Below are positions 20,673 to 31,860 of a DNA stretch of 64,000 bases, one piece after another (the stretch's first letter is position 1; each line of letters begins with the position of its first letter). This stretch comes from Hirundichthys speculiger (lineage: Eukaryota > Chordata > Actinopteri > Beloniformes > Exocoetidae), in contig JAGFBZ010000012.1 of NCBI GenBank assembly GCA_018398805.1, forward strand, positions 248,001 through 312,000, written 5' to 3'. The translations under genes were made by a program, and so were the position numbers. The notes beneath the pieces were generated by a model. The model searched no databases and was not told the origin of the DNA. It saw only the letters and a program-made list of their open reading frames with translations.

Positions 20673-23078
20673 CAGCTGCATCAGGACCAGGAGGACCAGG
20701 ATCCAGTTGCAGCTGCATCAGGACCAGGAGGACCAGGTTCCAGCTGCAGCTGCTCCAGGACCAGGAGGACCAGGTTCCAGCTGCAGCTGCTTCAGGACCA
20801 GGAGGACGAGGATCCAGTCGCAGCTGCATCAGGAGTAGAAGGACCAGGTTCCTGCTGCAGCTGCATCAGGACCAGGAGGACCAGGTTCCAGCTGCAGCTG
20901 CATCAGGACCAGGAGGACCAGGATCCAGCTGCAGCTGCTTCAGGACCAGGAGGACCAGGAGCCAGCTGCAGCTGCATCAGGACCAGGAGGACCAGGATCC
21001 AGCTGCAGCTGCTTCAGGACCAGGAGGACCAGGAGCCAGCTGCAGCTGCTTCAGGACCAGGAGGACCAGGACCAGGCCATGCCAGGACCAGGACCAGGAG
21101 CCAGCTGCAGCTGCTTCAGGACCAGGAGGACCAGGATCCAGCTGCAGCTGCTTCAGGACCAGGAGGACCAGGATCCAGCTGCAGCTGCATCAGGACCAGG
21201 ACGACCAGGATCCAGCTGCAGCTGTTTCAGGACCAGGAGTCCCAGGATCCAGTTGCAGCTGCATCAGGACCAGGAGGACCAGGAACCAGCTGCAGCTACA
21301 TCAGGACCAGGATGACCAGGAGCCAGCTGCAGCTGTTTCAGGACCAGGAGTCCCAGGATCCAGTTGCAGCTGCATCAGAACCAGGAGGACCAGGATCCAG
21401 CTGCAGCCGCATCAGGACCAGGACGACCAGGATCCAGCTGCAGCTGCTTCAGGACCAGGAGGACCAGGAGCCAGCTGCAGCTGCTCCAGGACCAGGAGGA
21501 CCAGGATCCAGCTGCAGCTGCTTCAGGACCAGGAGGACCAGGATCCAGCTGCAGCTGCTTCAGGACCAGGAGGACCAGGATCCAGCTGCAGCTGCATCAG
21601 GACCAGAAGGACCAGGATCCAGCTGCAGCTGCTTCAGGACCAGGAGGACCAGGATCCAGCTGCAGCTGCAGCTGCATTAGGACCAGGAGGACCAGGATCC
21701 AGCTGCAGCTGCTTCAGGACCAGGAGGACCAGGATCCAGCTGCAGCTGCATCAGAACCAGGAGGACCAGGATCCAGCTGCATCAGGACCAGGAGGACCAG
21801 GACCCAGCTGCAGCTGCTTCAGGACCAGGAGGACCAGGACCCAGCTGAAGCTACATCAGGACCAGGAGGACCAGGAACCAGCTGTAGCTGCATCAGGACC
21901 AGGAGGACCAGGACCCAGCTGCAGCTACATCAGGACCAGGAGGACCAGGATCCAGCTGCAGCTACATCAGGACCAGGAGGACCAGGATCCAGCTGCAGCT
22001 GCATCAGGACCAGGAGGACCAGGATCCAGCTGCAGCTACATCAGGACCAGGAGGACCAGGATCCAGCTGTAGCTGCATCAGGACCGGGAGGACCAGGACC
22101 CAGCTGCAGCTGCTTCAGGACCAGGAGGACCAGGATCCAGCTGCAGCTGCTTCAGGACCAGGAGGACCAGGATCCAGCTGCAGCTGCAGCTGCATTAGGA
22201 CCAGGAGGACCAGGATCCAGCTGCAGCTGCTTCAGGACCAGGAGGACCAGGATCCAGCTGCAGCTGCAGCTGCATTAGGACCAGGAGGACCAGGATCCAG
22301 GTGCAGCTGCATCAGAACCAGGAGGACCAGGATCCAGCTGCATCAGGACCAGGAGGACTAGGATTCATCTGCAGCTGCATCAGGACCAGGATCCAGCTGC
22401 AGCTGGATCAGGACTAGGGGGACCAGGATCCATCTGCAGCTGCATCAGGACCAGGGGGACCAGGATCCATCTGCAGCTGCATCAGGACCAGGATCCAGTT
22501 GCAGCTGCATTAGGACCAGGAGTACCAGGATCCAGCTGCAGCTGCTTCAGGACCAGGAGGACCAGGATCCAGCTGCAGCTACATCAGGACCAGGAGGACC
22601 AGGATCCAGCTGCAGCTGCATCAGGACTAGGAGGACCAGGATCTAGCTGCAGCTGCTTCAGGACCAGGAGGACCAGGACCCAGCTGCAGCTGCATCAGGA
22701 CCAGGAGGACCAGGATCTAGCTGCAGCTGCTTCAGGACCAGGAGAACCAGGATCCAGCTCCAGCTGCTTCAGGACCAGGAGGACCAGGATCTAGCTGCAG
22801 CTGCTTCAGGACCAGGAGGACCAGGACCCAGCTGCAGCTGCATCAGGACCAGGAGGACCAGGATCTAGCTGCAGCTGCTTCAGGACCAGGAGAACCAGGA
22901 TCCAGCTGCAGCTGCTTCAGGACCAGGAGGACCAGGATCTAGCTGCAGCTGCTTCAGGACCAGGAGGACCAGGTTCCAGCTGCAGCTGCTTCAGGACCAG
23001 GAGGACCAGGTTCCTGCTGCAGCTGCTTCAGGACCAGGAGGACCAGGATCCAGCTGCAGCTGCATTAGGACCAGGATC
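20673..23078. repeat. 37-bp minisatellite rich in CAGCTG (about 65 copies)
   Basis: The unit reads roughly CAGGACCAGGAGGACCAGG then ATCCAGCTGCAGCTGCTT, 37 bp. Since 37 is one more than a multiple of three, each copy shifts frame, so one peptide period of 37 residues spans three copies and all three frames stay open; the longest (21364-22278, 304 codons) is an artefact. Each unit holds the 12-bp perfect palindrome CAGCTGCAGCTG, i.e. overlapping E-boxes. Higher-order patterns of 74 and 148 bp are visible at 22,640-22,940 (GATCTAG marker). Confidence 0.92.
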
Positions 23079-24332
23079 CACTCCAACATCCTCCAGAGAC
23101 AGACAGCAGCTGGACCTTCTACCAGCCTGCAGACTCCTGAGGGATCATCAGCACCATTAGGTCCACAAGTCAAAGATCGATGCTCCCTTGTTCTTATTTC
23201 CATCTCTACCTCCTGCAGTGGCTCAGACGCCTGGAAGGAGAAGGTTCAGATCTAGAAGGGACCCATCCTTCTTCTACCGTCGTCACCGGAGAATGAAGCT
23301 GTGATTTTCTCCCCCGGACTCTTCAGGTTCTTAGTTGGGAGTCTGAGGAGTCAGCAGGAGTCTCAGTTTCCACAGAAACTGACGCTTCAACACGTCCAGT
23401 GTGAACTGCCCTTCAAGCGGTGCCGTCCTGTCATCGTCCCTCCTTCAAGCTTTTGTCAGCGAGTGGCGCTGCCTGTCACGGGCGCGCCCTGAGGGGGCGC
23501 TCGCTCTGCCGCCGCCCGTCCTCTTCCCCGTGTTGTTTATGGAGGAAATGTCATCCTGGCTCCTATTATTCCAGCTGTGCAGGCGCTGCCTCTGCCGCGG
23601 CGAGCTTTGGCCCAGGACAGAGCCGAGAGAGCGGCACCGGCGTACATCCTGGTCCCTGCCAAACGCCGTTCTCATCCTCTCCGTCTACGCTCAAAGATAA
23701 CAAACAAGGGGAAGTCATTTCACCACGGCTCACTATCAGCAGGCACACTTAAAAAAAGCCTGGATGACCCCTCGCGAAGGTGTCATCCGCTTCGCGGGTC
23801 CACTCCTCCGCGTCTGGAGGAGGGTGGGCCCTCGGAGGTGTCAGAAATGAGGTAAGAAGTTGCACGCCAGGGAGTTGGAGGGTCACGCGGGGTCGGGCTT
23901 GTTTTCGAGGCGGACGCCGCCAGCTCCGAGGCCCTCCGCTGAGTCCAGGGGTCTTGACGTAAGGCGGCTTCCTGCCTCGCGCCCCTGAGGGGTTTTTGAT
24001 CTATTCTGGAGCGAGCAGGCCGAGGAGCCTGGAGCTCGGCTCCAGGAACAATATTCCACAGAACCGGTCCGTTCATGGGAGCTCCGTTCATGCAGATGCG
24101 CTTTATGAGAGGAGCCGCTGGCAGCGGCGGGAGTGAAAACACCTCCTTCGGTCTTGGCAGGAATCGGACCCTGTCAGGACGGACTGCCCACATCAACACT
24201 GCGGCTTTGACTCATGCACGGCCATTTTTCCTTCAATATTACATTCAGCTGCAGTGATGACTGCTGGGGTAAAACCCTCCTGCGGTGGTTTATGTACCTG
24301 CAGCCGTCACTGATGCCCCTGCAGCTGCTCAG
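23079..24332. promoter_or_regulatory. Gene-free stretch with CNE-like segments
   Basis: CpG-containing, GC-moderate sequence with several overlapping short open frames on both strands (23,400-24,200) that show no domain. The segment 24,040-24,255 (CAGATGCGCTTTATGAG, TTTGACTCATGCACGGCC, CAATATTACATTCAGC) has the texture of a conserved regulatory element. No promoter or exon can be supported. Confidence 0.2.
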
Positions 24333-26268
24333 CCACTGGTCTCTGTAGGGCTACAGCATCTTTAACAGCTACAGTCCCTATTTTACTCTGGTGTACGTTT
24401 CCTGTGTTGTCTCTCATGTGCGTCCCCTGTTCAGGGGGGGCTCCCCGTGCCGCTGGCCCCGCCTCCTCCCGAACAGCTACTTCCACTTGCAAATGGAGCG
24501 ACCTCGCCTGACCTCCCTTTACAGGTTCCCACTTTGGGAACAGTTCTGTCAGGATGAGGTTTAGGCCAAAGTTCCAGGTCCAACAGTTCTGTCAGGATGA
24601 TATTTAGGCCAAAGTTCCAGTTCCACTAGTTCTGTCAAATTTAGGTTTCGTCCAAAGTTCCAGGTCCAACAGTTCTGTCAGGATGATATTAAGGCCAAAG
24701 TTCCAGTTCCACTAGTTCTGTCAGATTTAGGTTTAGGCCAAAGTTCCAGGTCCAACAGTTCTGTCAGGATGATATTTAGGCCAAAGTTCCAGTTCCACTA
24801 GTTCTGTCAGATTTAGATTTAGGCCAAAGTTCCAGGTCCAACAGTTCTGTCAGGATGATATTTAGGCCAAAGTTCCAGTTCCACTAGTTCTGTCAGATTT
24901 AGATTTAGGCCAAAGTTCCAGGTCCAACAGTTCTGTCAGGATGATATTAAGGCCAAAGTTCCAGTTCCACTAGTTCTGTCAGATTTAGGTTTCGACCAAA
25001 GTTCCAGGTCCAACAGTTCTGTCAGGATGATATTAAGGCCAAAGTTCCAGTTCCACTAGTTCTGTCAGATTTAGGTTTAGGCCAAAGTTCCAGGTCCAAC
25101 AGTTCTGTCAGGATGATATTAAGGCCAAAGTTCCAGTTCCACTAGTCCTGTCAGATTTAGGTTTAGTCCACTGGTCTCTGCAGGGCTGCAGCTACAGTCC
25201 CTATTTTACTTCGGTGTACGGTTCCTGTGTTGTCTCTCATGTGCGTCCCCTGTTCAGGGGGGGCTCCCCGTGCCGCTGGCCCCGCCTTCTCCTGAACAGC
25301 TACTTCCACTTGCAGATGGAGCGACCTCGCCTGACCTCCCTTTACAGGTTCCCACTTTGGGAACAGTTCTGTCCGGATGAGGTTTAGGCCAAAGTTCCAG
25401 TTCCACTAGTTCTGTCAGGATGAGGTTTAGGCCAAAGTTCCAGTTCCACTAGTTCTGTCAGATTTAGGTTTAGGCCAAAGTTCCAGGTCCAACAGTTCTG
25501 TCAGGATGAGGTTTAGGCCAAAGTTCCAGGTCCACCATATCTGTCAGATTTCGGTTTCAACCAAAGTTCCAGGACCAACAGTTCTGTCAGGATGAGGTTT
25601 AGGCCAAAGTTCCAGTTCCACTAGTTCTGTCAGATTTAGATTTAGGCCAAAGTTCCAGGTCCAACAGTTCTGTCAGGATGATATTTAGGCCAAAGTTCCA
25701 GTTCCACTAGTTCTGTCAGATTTAGGTTTAGGCCAAAGTTCCAGGTCCAACAGTTCTGTCAGGATGAGGTTTAGGCCAAAGTTCCAGGTCCACCATATCT
25801 GTCAGATTTCGGTTTCAACCAAAGTTCCAGGACCAACAGTTTTGTCAGGATGAGGTTTAGGCCAAAGTTCCAGTTCCACTAGTTCTGTCAGATTTAGATT
25901 TAGGCCAAAGTTCCAGGTCCAACAGTTCTGTCAGGATGAGGTTTAGGCCAAAGTTCCAGTTCCACTAGTTCTGTCAGATTTAGGTTTCGACCAAAGTTCC
26001 AGGTCCAACAGTTCTGTAAGGATGATATTTAGGCCAAAGTTCCAGTTCCACTAGTCCTGTCAGATTTAGGTTTAGTCCACTGGTCTCTGCAGGGCTGCAG
26101 CTACAGTCCCTATTTTACTTCGGTGTACGGTTCCTGTGTTGTCTCTCATGTGCGTCCCCTGTTCAGGGGGGGCTCCCCGTGCCGCTGGCCCCGCCTCCTC
26201 CCGAACAGCTACTTCCACTTGCAGATGGAGCGACCTCGCCTGACCTCTCTTTACAGGTTCCCACTTTG
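24333..26268. repeat. Block-plus-array higher-order repeat (three blocks, two 43-bp arrays)
   Basis: A roughly 200-bp unique block beginning CCACTGGTCTCTG and ending CCTTTACAGGTTCCCACTTT occurs three times (24333-24540, 25168-25364, 26077-26268). Between the blocks lie two minisatellites (24541-25167 and 25365-26076) of 43-bp units that alternate between an AGGTCCAACAG...GATGATATTT type and an AGTTCCACTAG...GATTTAGGTTT type, giving an 86-bp dimer. Blocks 2 and 3 share differences from block 1, so the block-array unit was itself duplicated. After block 3 the sequence becomes unique. Confidence 0.9.
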
Positions 26269-27034
26269 TGTTTTTCTGCCCGTCTCTCTTTTACAAATTG
26301 CTGATAATTAGCCGAGTGAGCGCGTCCCTTAATTGTGCTTTGCTTTATCATTTTTTCTTTTGTGGCACATTCGAGATTAAAAAAAAAAGGGGCCATTCGG
26401 TAAAACGGAGCGTTTAGAGCGGTGGCTGCATTTATCCCACTCGTTAGCGTCGACTGCCGCCGCTGATTCGGGCCCGCCTGCGTTCGTCTCCGTACCTTTG
26501 CCCCACGCCACTAATAGAGATGGCTGTTGGGAAAACAGACGCTGGCTGATGGAGGGGGACGTGAAAACGACTTTTACCTTTTCAGGAGCCCGCCTTTTTA
26601 ACAACCACTCCGTCGACCCCAGCGGCTGAGGTCGTCGTCAGACGCGTAGCTGAGGACGTGTTTGTCCGTGTTTAAACATTTGAATTTGTGCATTTGTTCA
26701 GATTCCCCCTGTGAGCCCCTGTGCGCCCCCTCCATGCCCGTCGGATAGCCCCTCCCCCTCTGCAGAGTGCCCGCTGCAGTTGGCTTTCTCCGGCCTCAGT
26801 GGAAGCAGATATTCCTGCTCCGCCACAGCCTGTGGGAGCGGGAATGTAGCCACGGGTCGACCTCGGACAAGGGCATTTGCCCCGGGGCGTGAATAATGCA
26901 GAGCAGCTCTACAAAGTGAAGACTGTGGGTGAAAATTTATCAGGTCTTTTTTTTTTTTTAATTGAATTTGTGTTTGACCACACTGGTAATTAAATTAGGT
27001 GGAAGAGAGACTGAAATCATCTCAAAAACAACCA
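26269..27034. promoter_or_regulatory. Gene-free stretch with CNE-like segment (26.27-26.40 kb)
   Basis: The segment 26,290-26,390 carries TGATAATTAGCC, CTTAATTGTGCTTTGC and TTTTGTGGCACATTCG, words common in homeodomain/SOX-type enhancers. The rest to 27,034 has no recognisable feature except a T11-12 run at about 26,948. Low confidence, composition only. Confidence 0.25.
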
Positions 27035-27395
27035 TCCATCCCTCCATTTACTTGTGCTTACCCCAGTCGGGGTCGGGGGTGGTAGCCTGAGCAGAGAGGC
27101 CCAGACTTCCTTCTCCCCAGACACCTCCAGCTTTTCTGGAGAAATAACGAAGCGTTATTTCGGCAGAGAGATGTATTCGGCCCCGGGGCCTCCATCTGAT
27201 TGGACACGCCTGAAACACCTCCCTACGGAGACGTCCACAAAGCATCTGGACCAGATGCTAGAACCACCTCAACTGGCTGATCTCCATGTGGGGCTGCAGC
27301 AGTTCTACTCCCAGCCACTCCTCAATGGAGAAACTTCCCACCCGTACCTAGAAGGGAGAGGCCAGTCCCCCCCCCCACAGAGGTCAGAATGAGCA
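27035..27395 (-). pseudogene. Rex3/RTE-like LINE, C-terminal end of ORF2
   Basis: On the minus strand the peptide contains HLVQMLCGRLRREVF, then RPRGR, and further on GVWGEGSLGLSA and PDPDWGKHKWRDGW. These match, with decay, the C-terminal end of a very common fish LINE polyprotein (RWFGHLVRM..GRL..EVFRARP..RPRGRPR, ending ..DPD..K.KMDGW). The final residues pass into the GATG-type tail, which is the known 3' end of Rex3. Only the last 110 or so codons remain; the reverse-transcriptase core is absent, as expected from 5' truncation. The clade name is from memory of the motif, not a search. Confidence 0.65.
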
Positions 27396-27596
27396 TTGTT
27401 GTGTTTGAAGACGGCATCATGGAGAAGCATGAATAAGGAACAACATCGCAAGATATCGGCAGGGAACTTGAACCTTGGATGTGGATGGGTTTTCAAATGG
27501 ACACTGGTCCCAAACATGCGTCTAAATTAGGTGCAGAGTGGTTCAAACACAACAAAAATACACCTCCAATAGCAGGGTTCTGGGCTAGTTTTACTG

Positions 27597-27897
27597 GGCC
27601 AAAGTTCCAGTTCCAACAGTTCTGTCAGATTTAGGTTTAGGACAAAGTTCCCGGACCAAGAGTTCTGTCAGGATGATATTTAGGCAAAACCTCCAGTTCC
27701 AGCAGTTCTGTTAGGATGAGGTTTAGGCCAAAGTTCCAGGTCTAGCAGTTCTGTGAGGATGAGGATTATGCCAAAGTTCCAGGTCCTGTAGTTCTGTCAG
27801 ATTTAGGTTTAGGCCAAAGTTCCAGGTCCTGTAGTTCTGTCAGATCTAGGTTTAGGCCAAAGTTCCAGGTCCAGAAGTTCTGACAGATTTAGGTTTG
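27597..27897. repeat. Isolated segment of the 43-bp minisatellite
   Basis: About seven diverged copies of the same GGCCAAAGTTCCAGGTCC type unit found at 24.5-26.1 kb, now separated from it by 1.5 kb of other sequence including a LINE fragment. Confidence 0.85.
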
Positions 27898-28789
27898 ATC
27901 TAAACTGTACTGAAACTCCTGCAGGCAGGCCTGAATCCAGCTGAAACCTCGTAGGATCGAGTCGATCCATTAGCAGCAGGAGCTTCAGGCCTCAGAACCT
28001 TCAGACGTGAAGCTGCTAAGAGCCGTCCACCTCTGGCTGTGATCGTTTACCTCCTCAGGGGAAAACGGATGTCAAAGGTCGGTGCCAGTCGGACGAATAT
28101 TTTCAGTTACAGACTGAACTGTGAGCTGAAGAGAGAAGGAAAGAAAGTCCAGCGGTACGTAAACTCTGGTCCTCTATTTATTTATAAAAGCAGAATTCTG
28201 TTTACTACCGACATATTTTAGTTCATTAGCTTTTATTATGCACCTCAAATAAAACAAGCCCATTATGTGAAATGGTCTGTGTTCTTAACTTAAAGATAAA
28301 TGTTTTTGTTGGTTTTTTATCTTTATTTCAAAGGGCCTAACTGAATTTAAACAGTCCGATGTTAGTGGTTCTCCAAAGAGCAAAAGGCGGAGTCTCACAG
28401 TAGCTTTAAAAAAAAAAAAAAAGGAGATAATTTTGGTAATCTCTTTTGAAAGTTTACTTTTCCTTTAGATGCTCCTGCTTCATGAGTGACCTCAACCTTT
28501 ACTGGACGGTAAAGACCCACAGGATCACACGCCACCGCATTTGCCAAGTTTCCACAAAGTCAGGCCCACAAATGCAAACAAACAGAGCGTGTGGATGAAT
28601 ATGCAGCGCGCTCGTATCAGCCAGCCGCCGTCCTCCGACGGAGACGCCGAAGGCAGGTTGTGAAATCTTCAGGAAGCTCGTTTCTGTGGTCGCTCGCTGC
28701 AGATATTTTCAACAACTGGAAAACTACTGCAGTGTGTGCTGTCTGGTGGAATATTCCAGAGAAATATTTTATTACTGCTGTCAAAGTCA
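27898..28789. other. No gene recognised
   Basis: Unique-looking sequence with one poly(A) run (about 28,408-28,422). No domain or element ends. Confidence 0.25.
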
Positions 28790-29560
28790 GAGGTTCGCAA
28801 AGATCACTGGGCCTTCAAATAATTTGGGAGAGTCAATCTAAAAGAAATCAGCCAAGATATCAGGAAGAGGACTGTGGACCTCCACCAGTCTGGTCCATCC
28901 TGGTCCAGTTTCCAGATGTCTGAAGGAGCCTCGTTCATCTGCTCCAACAGTTCTCCACCAGTAGAACCACCATGGGAACGTCCACCATCACAGCTGGAAG
29001 GAGACAAGTCCCAGAGATGAACCTGCTGTGGTGAAGATGCTGTTGTAGCTGGTCAGAGAAACCAGTCCTGGACCAGCATGGACTGAAGGACCACTCAGCC
29101 AGGATGAAGACATTACTCCAGAAGAGACAGAACAGAGACAGATTACAGATTGTAGATGCTCACAGGGACAAAGAGCTTCACTTCTGGAGACATGTCCTGG
29201 TCTGATGAGACTAAAACTGAACTGTTTGGACATGATGACCATCGTTACATCTGGAGGAGAAAGACCTGAGAACACCATCCAGCTGTGGAGTACCTCCATG
29301 ATGTGGAGGTGTTTAGGAACTGGTGGACTTCACTAAAGAGATGATGTGATGAGGAAAGAACATTCTGGAGAAATATTGAGGCAACACCTCAACATTATCA
29401 ACACCACGCTGTAACGCCTTTGGAGGTGCTTTTACTAAACCAGCAGCCTTCTCACCTCCACACCTACTTTTATTAGATCATCATCAGCCAGGAAGTTAAA
29501 GCTTGGACAGAAATGAGTCTTCAGATGGACCACGACCTTGAACACACCACCAGATTAGTT
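28790..29560 (+). pseudogene. Decayed Tc1-like transposase (Sleeping Beauty-type lineage)
   Basis: Plus-strand fragments follow the order of a Tc1 transposase gene: at about 29,170-29,260 the peptide pieces HRDKELHFW, then SDETKTELFGHDDHRYIW contain the first catalytic aspartate region (W-S-D-E-T-K); at about 29,300-29,400 remnants of the HGGG..W region and the following lysine-rich part; at 29,478-29,560 SQEVKAWTEMSLQMDHD, the region of the second aspartate. Many stops and frameshifts and a roughly 70-bp unrelated insertion (about 29,407-29,477) break it. No terminal repeats are visible. The upstream 28,795-29,100 fits the DNA-binding region only loosely. Confidence 0.6.
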
Positions 29561-29833
29561 AGAAAGTGTTTGAGTGTGAGAGCAGAGCAGGCAGCTCCAT
29601 CCTGAGACTATAAAATCAGCAGACACCTCCTCAGCTTTAACAGTAACGGTGCCCACAACTTCCTGGCCTGTTGGACCGTATCTTCCCAGCAGACCACTCG
29701 CCTCTCACACTGCAGACTCACTTGTGGCTTCTCGAGTTTCCATCAGCAGAACGGGAGGCAGAACCTTCAGTTCTCTGGAACTTCTCTGGTGGGACCAGGT
29801 CCAGTTGGTGCTCGCTGCCCTTCAGACCACCCA

Positions 29834-30446
29834 TATCAGCATCATGGTTGCCCTCGAAGGGCCAGATTGGCAGCATGAATGCAACAAAATGCAATATAAA
29901 TCAAAATAAATTAAACTACACCTTGTTAAATAACGGTTTCTGTATTGATTATGTATTCAAGTGTCAAATATTTAACAATTATTATAATAGGTAATGGTAA
30001 CAAGCAGAAGCGATTCTTTGTTTTTCTTGCAGGCTAAATTTAGCATACTTAGCATACTTAGTCCATTTAGCATACTCTTCGCCTTCAGGTACCAAACATG
30101 TACTCGTTTTCTCATCGTCCATGAAACTGTCTTCCTTGTGCATCAACTTTTCTTTTCTTGAACATGTTGAGGTTAGATTGTAGAGGCTTTTCTTAAATTT
30201 GCCAGTTCTGAAAATCGTCTTGATATCTTGCTCATGGTTAAATACGGTTATCTTGTGGGTAACAACGAAATGCATTGTGGGAGATGTAGTTTATTGTCCA
30301 TATGCGCTTTAAAGCGCCGTAAGCTTATTTCAAGTCTTAAAATATTGGTTCAAAATTTAAGCCGATAATGGACAAGGTCTCGAGGGCCACATAAAATGAA
30401 GTGGCGGGCCACATTTGGCTCGCGGGCCTTGTGTTTGACACATGTG
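29834..30446 (-). mobile_element. hAT MITE, 5'-damaged copy of the family at 37982-38551
   Basis: Starts within CATCATGGTTGCCCTCGAAG and ends GGCCTTGTGTTTGACACATGTG at 30446. It is the reverse orientation of the intact copy at 37982-38551, sharing the GGCCCGC-rich end and the GGTTGCCCTC..GGGCCAGAT end. The outermost bases of the left end are missing or diverged and no target duplication is convincing. Confidence 0.7.
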
Positions 30447-31473
30447 AGTTAAGGGATAGCTCTTTAACCCTGTCAGCCAGGTGTTTTCCTCTCCACTGTC
30501 GCCTCATGCTTGCTCAGACTGGACGACTGCACCAAAGTGAAGATTTGATCAAATCTTTTTGGGTTGTTAGATATATCTTTTGAACTCATCTGAGCTGGAC
30601 TAGTTTGGATGATGCAGAGAGAGCTTCCTGTGTAAAGGGTCTTGAGGTGACCTTGTTGTGAACTAGGGCTGTAAATGTAAAGTCAGTATGAATTAACGGA
30701 GGGCACCTGCAGGCGGTCGGAGCCGTGACCCCTCAAACGGGCGGCGTCTCCAAGAGATCCTGGGACCAACATCAGAGATCTCTGTCCAGTCCAAGGAGCA
30801 GCTGGGATGCTCAGGCTCCGCCCACAAAACAGGTGGGCCAGCAAGCACTTTAAAGTCATGACATGATATTGTAGAAGCATGTCATCCCACATCATATTCC
30901 ATCCCTACATTCCTGATACTACACAGACGGGCGTTATCGGATATTGCAGCCATATTTCACTAAGCGTAGACCCCGCTTTAACCTCTGGAAAGACCATGAG
31001 CATATTTCTGCGTTGTGGCCAGACACTGACCTGGGATAATCGGCTGCATGCAAACAGACCATGCATTTACGGCGGCCAGGTGAAAGCAGGCAGTGAGATG
31101 GATAAACACATCAGAGCGCCCCCGCGGGTGCTGCTATCGCTAACAGCCGGGCGTCTGTGCCGTGTTTCTATTAGAGTCATAGAGAGCCGGGGCTCATCTC
31201 GGGGAATGACAAATCCAATCCATCAATGCCTCCTTCACCCAGATAACACAGACAACAATGGAGACTGCACGGCGGCGGTTTCCATCTCGCTGCCGCTCTG
31301 CGTCTGGCTACAGGTCACGGTTACTTGATGGTCACGGAGCTGGGAGCTATTTTAGGGGTTCATTTCGAAAGGGCGTCAAGTAGATTGATCGCAGAGACGA
31401 AGCGATGATGAGGGATACGGAGATCAGGAGCGTCTTCAAGGGGATGGAGTCACACGTGAGTCACATCTTTTGC
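30447..31473. promoter_or_regulatory. Gene-free stretch with strong CNE-like texture (30.95-31.40 kb)
   Basis: 30,640-30,690 resembles the end of a fish retroposon (GTCTTGAGGTGACCTTGTTG). From 30,950 to 31,400 the sequence carries dense transcription-factor-like words (GGGATAATCGGC, CATGCAAACAGACC, CAATCCATCAATGCC, ACAACAATGGAGAC) and one frame stays open for 149 codons (30,879-31,328) without any recognisable domain. The open frame may be chance within a conserved non-coding element. Confidence 0.25.
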
Positions 31474-31501
31474 GGGGGGGGGGGGGGGGGGGGGGGGGGG
31501 G
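31474..31501 (+). repeat. G28 homopolymer
   Basis: An uninterrupted run of 28 guanines following TTTTGC and followed by TTGTATATTTGG. Long G runs form quadruplexes and are error-prone in sequencing, so the length is uncertain. Confidence 0.9.
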
Positions 31502-31860
31502 TTGTATATTTGGTAAAGATTTGTTAGGCCTTACCTGAAAACACCTCGTTCTCTTTTCTGGCTTTTGTTTTGCTGCTGCTGATCTAAGTACACGTCATTA
31601 AAGCTCCCTTAAACAAACAGATAATCATGAGTACCCGGATGAGTCAGCTGGCGTCCCCCATTGACTCTAAAATCAACGTACCTCAAATAAATTGAAAAAA
31701 ACAAATTCAAGTTCGGATCTTCTTGATGAAGCTGCACAGCATCAGCTCTCATCTAAAAAAAAAAAAAAAAAAACACTTGCACTTGTGAAGGAAATTTTCA
31801 TTTGCTTTATTCATCTTGTAATTTTGGTCATTTTATTTGTCTTTAAAAATATGTTTAAAA

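Noticed and set aside
21364..22278. 304-codon frame with QLQLLQDQEDQDPAAAASGP repeats
   Set aside because: Arises because the 37-bp unit rotates through three stop-free frames; no start context, no unique flanking domain.
23401..24199. Overlapping 60-138-codon frames as a GC-rich gene
   Set aside because: Frames on both strands are equally open, peptides show no domain and codon patterns conflict.
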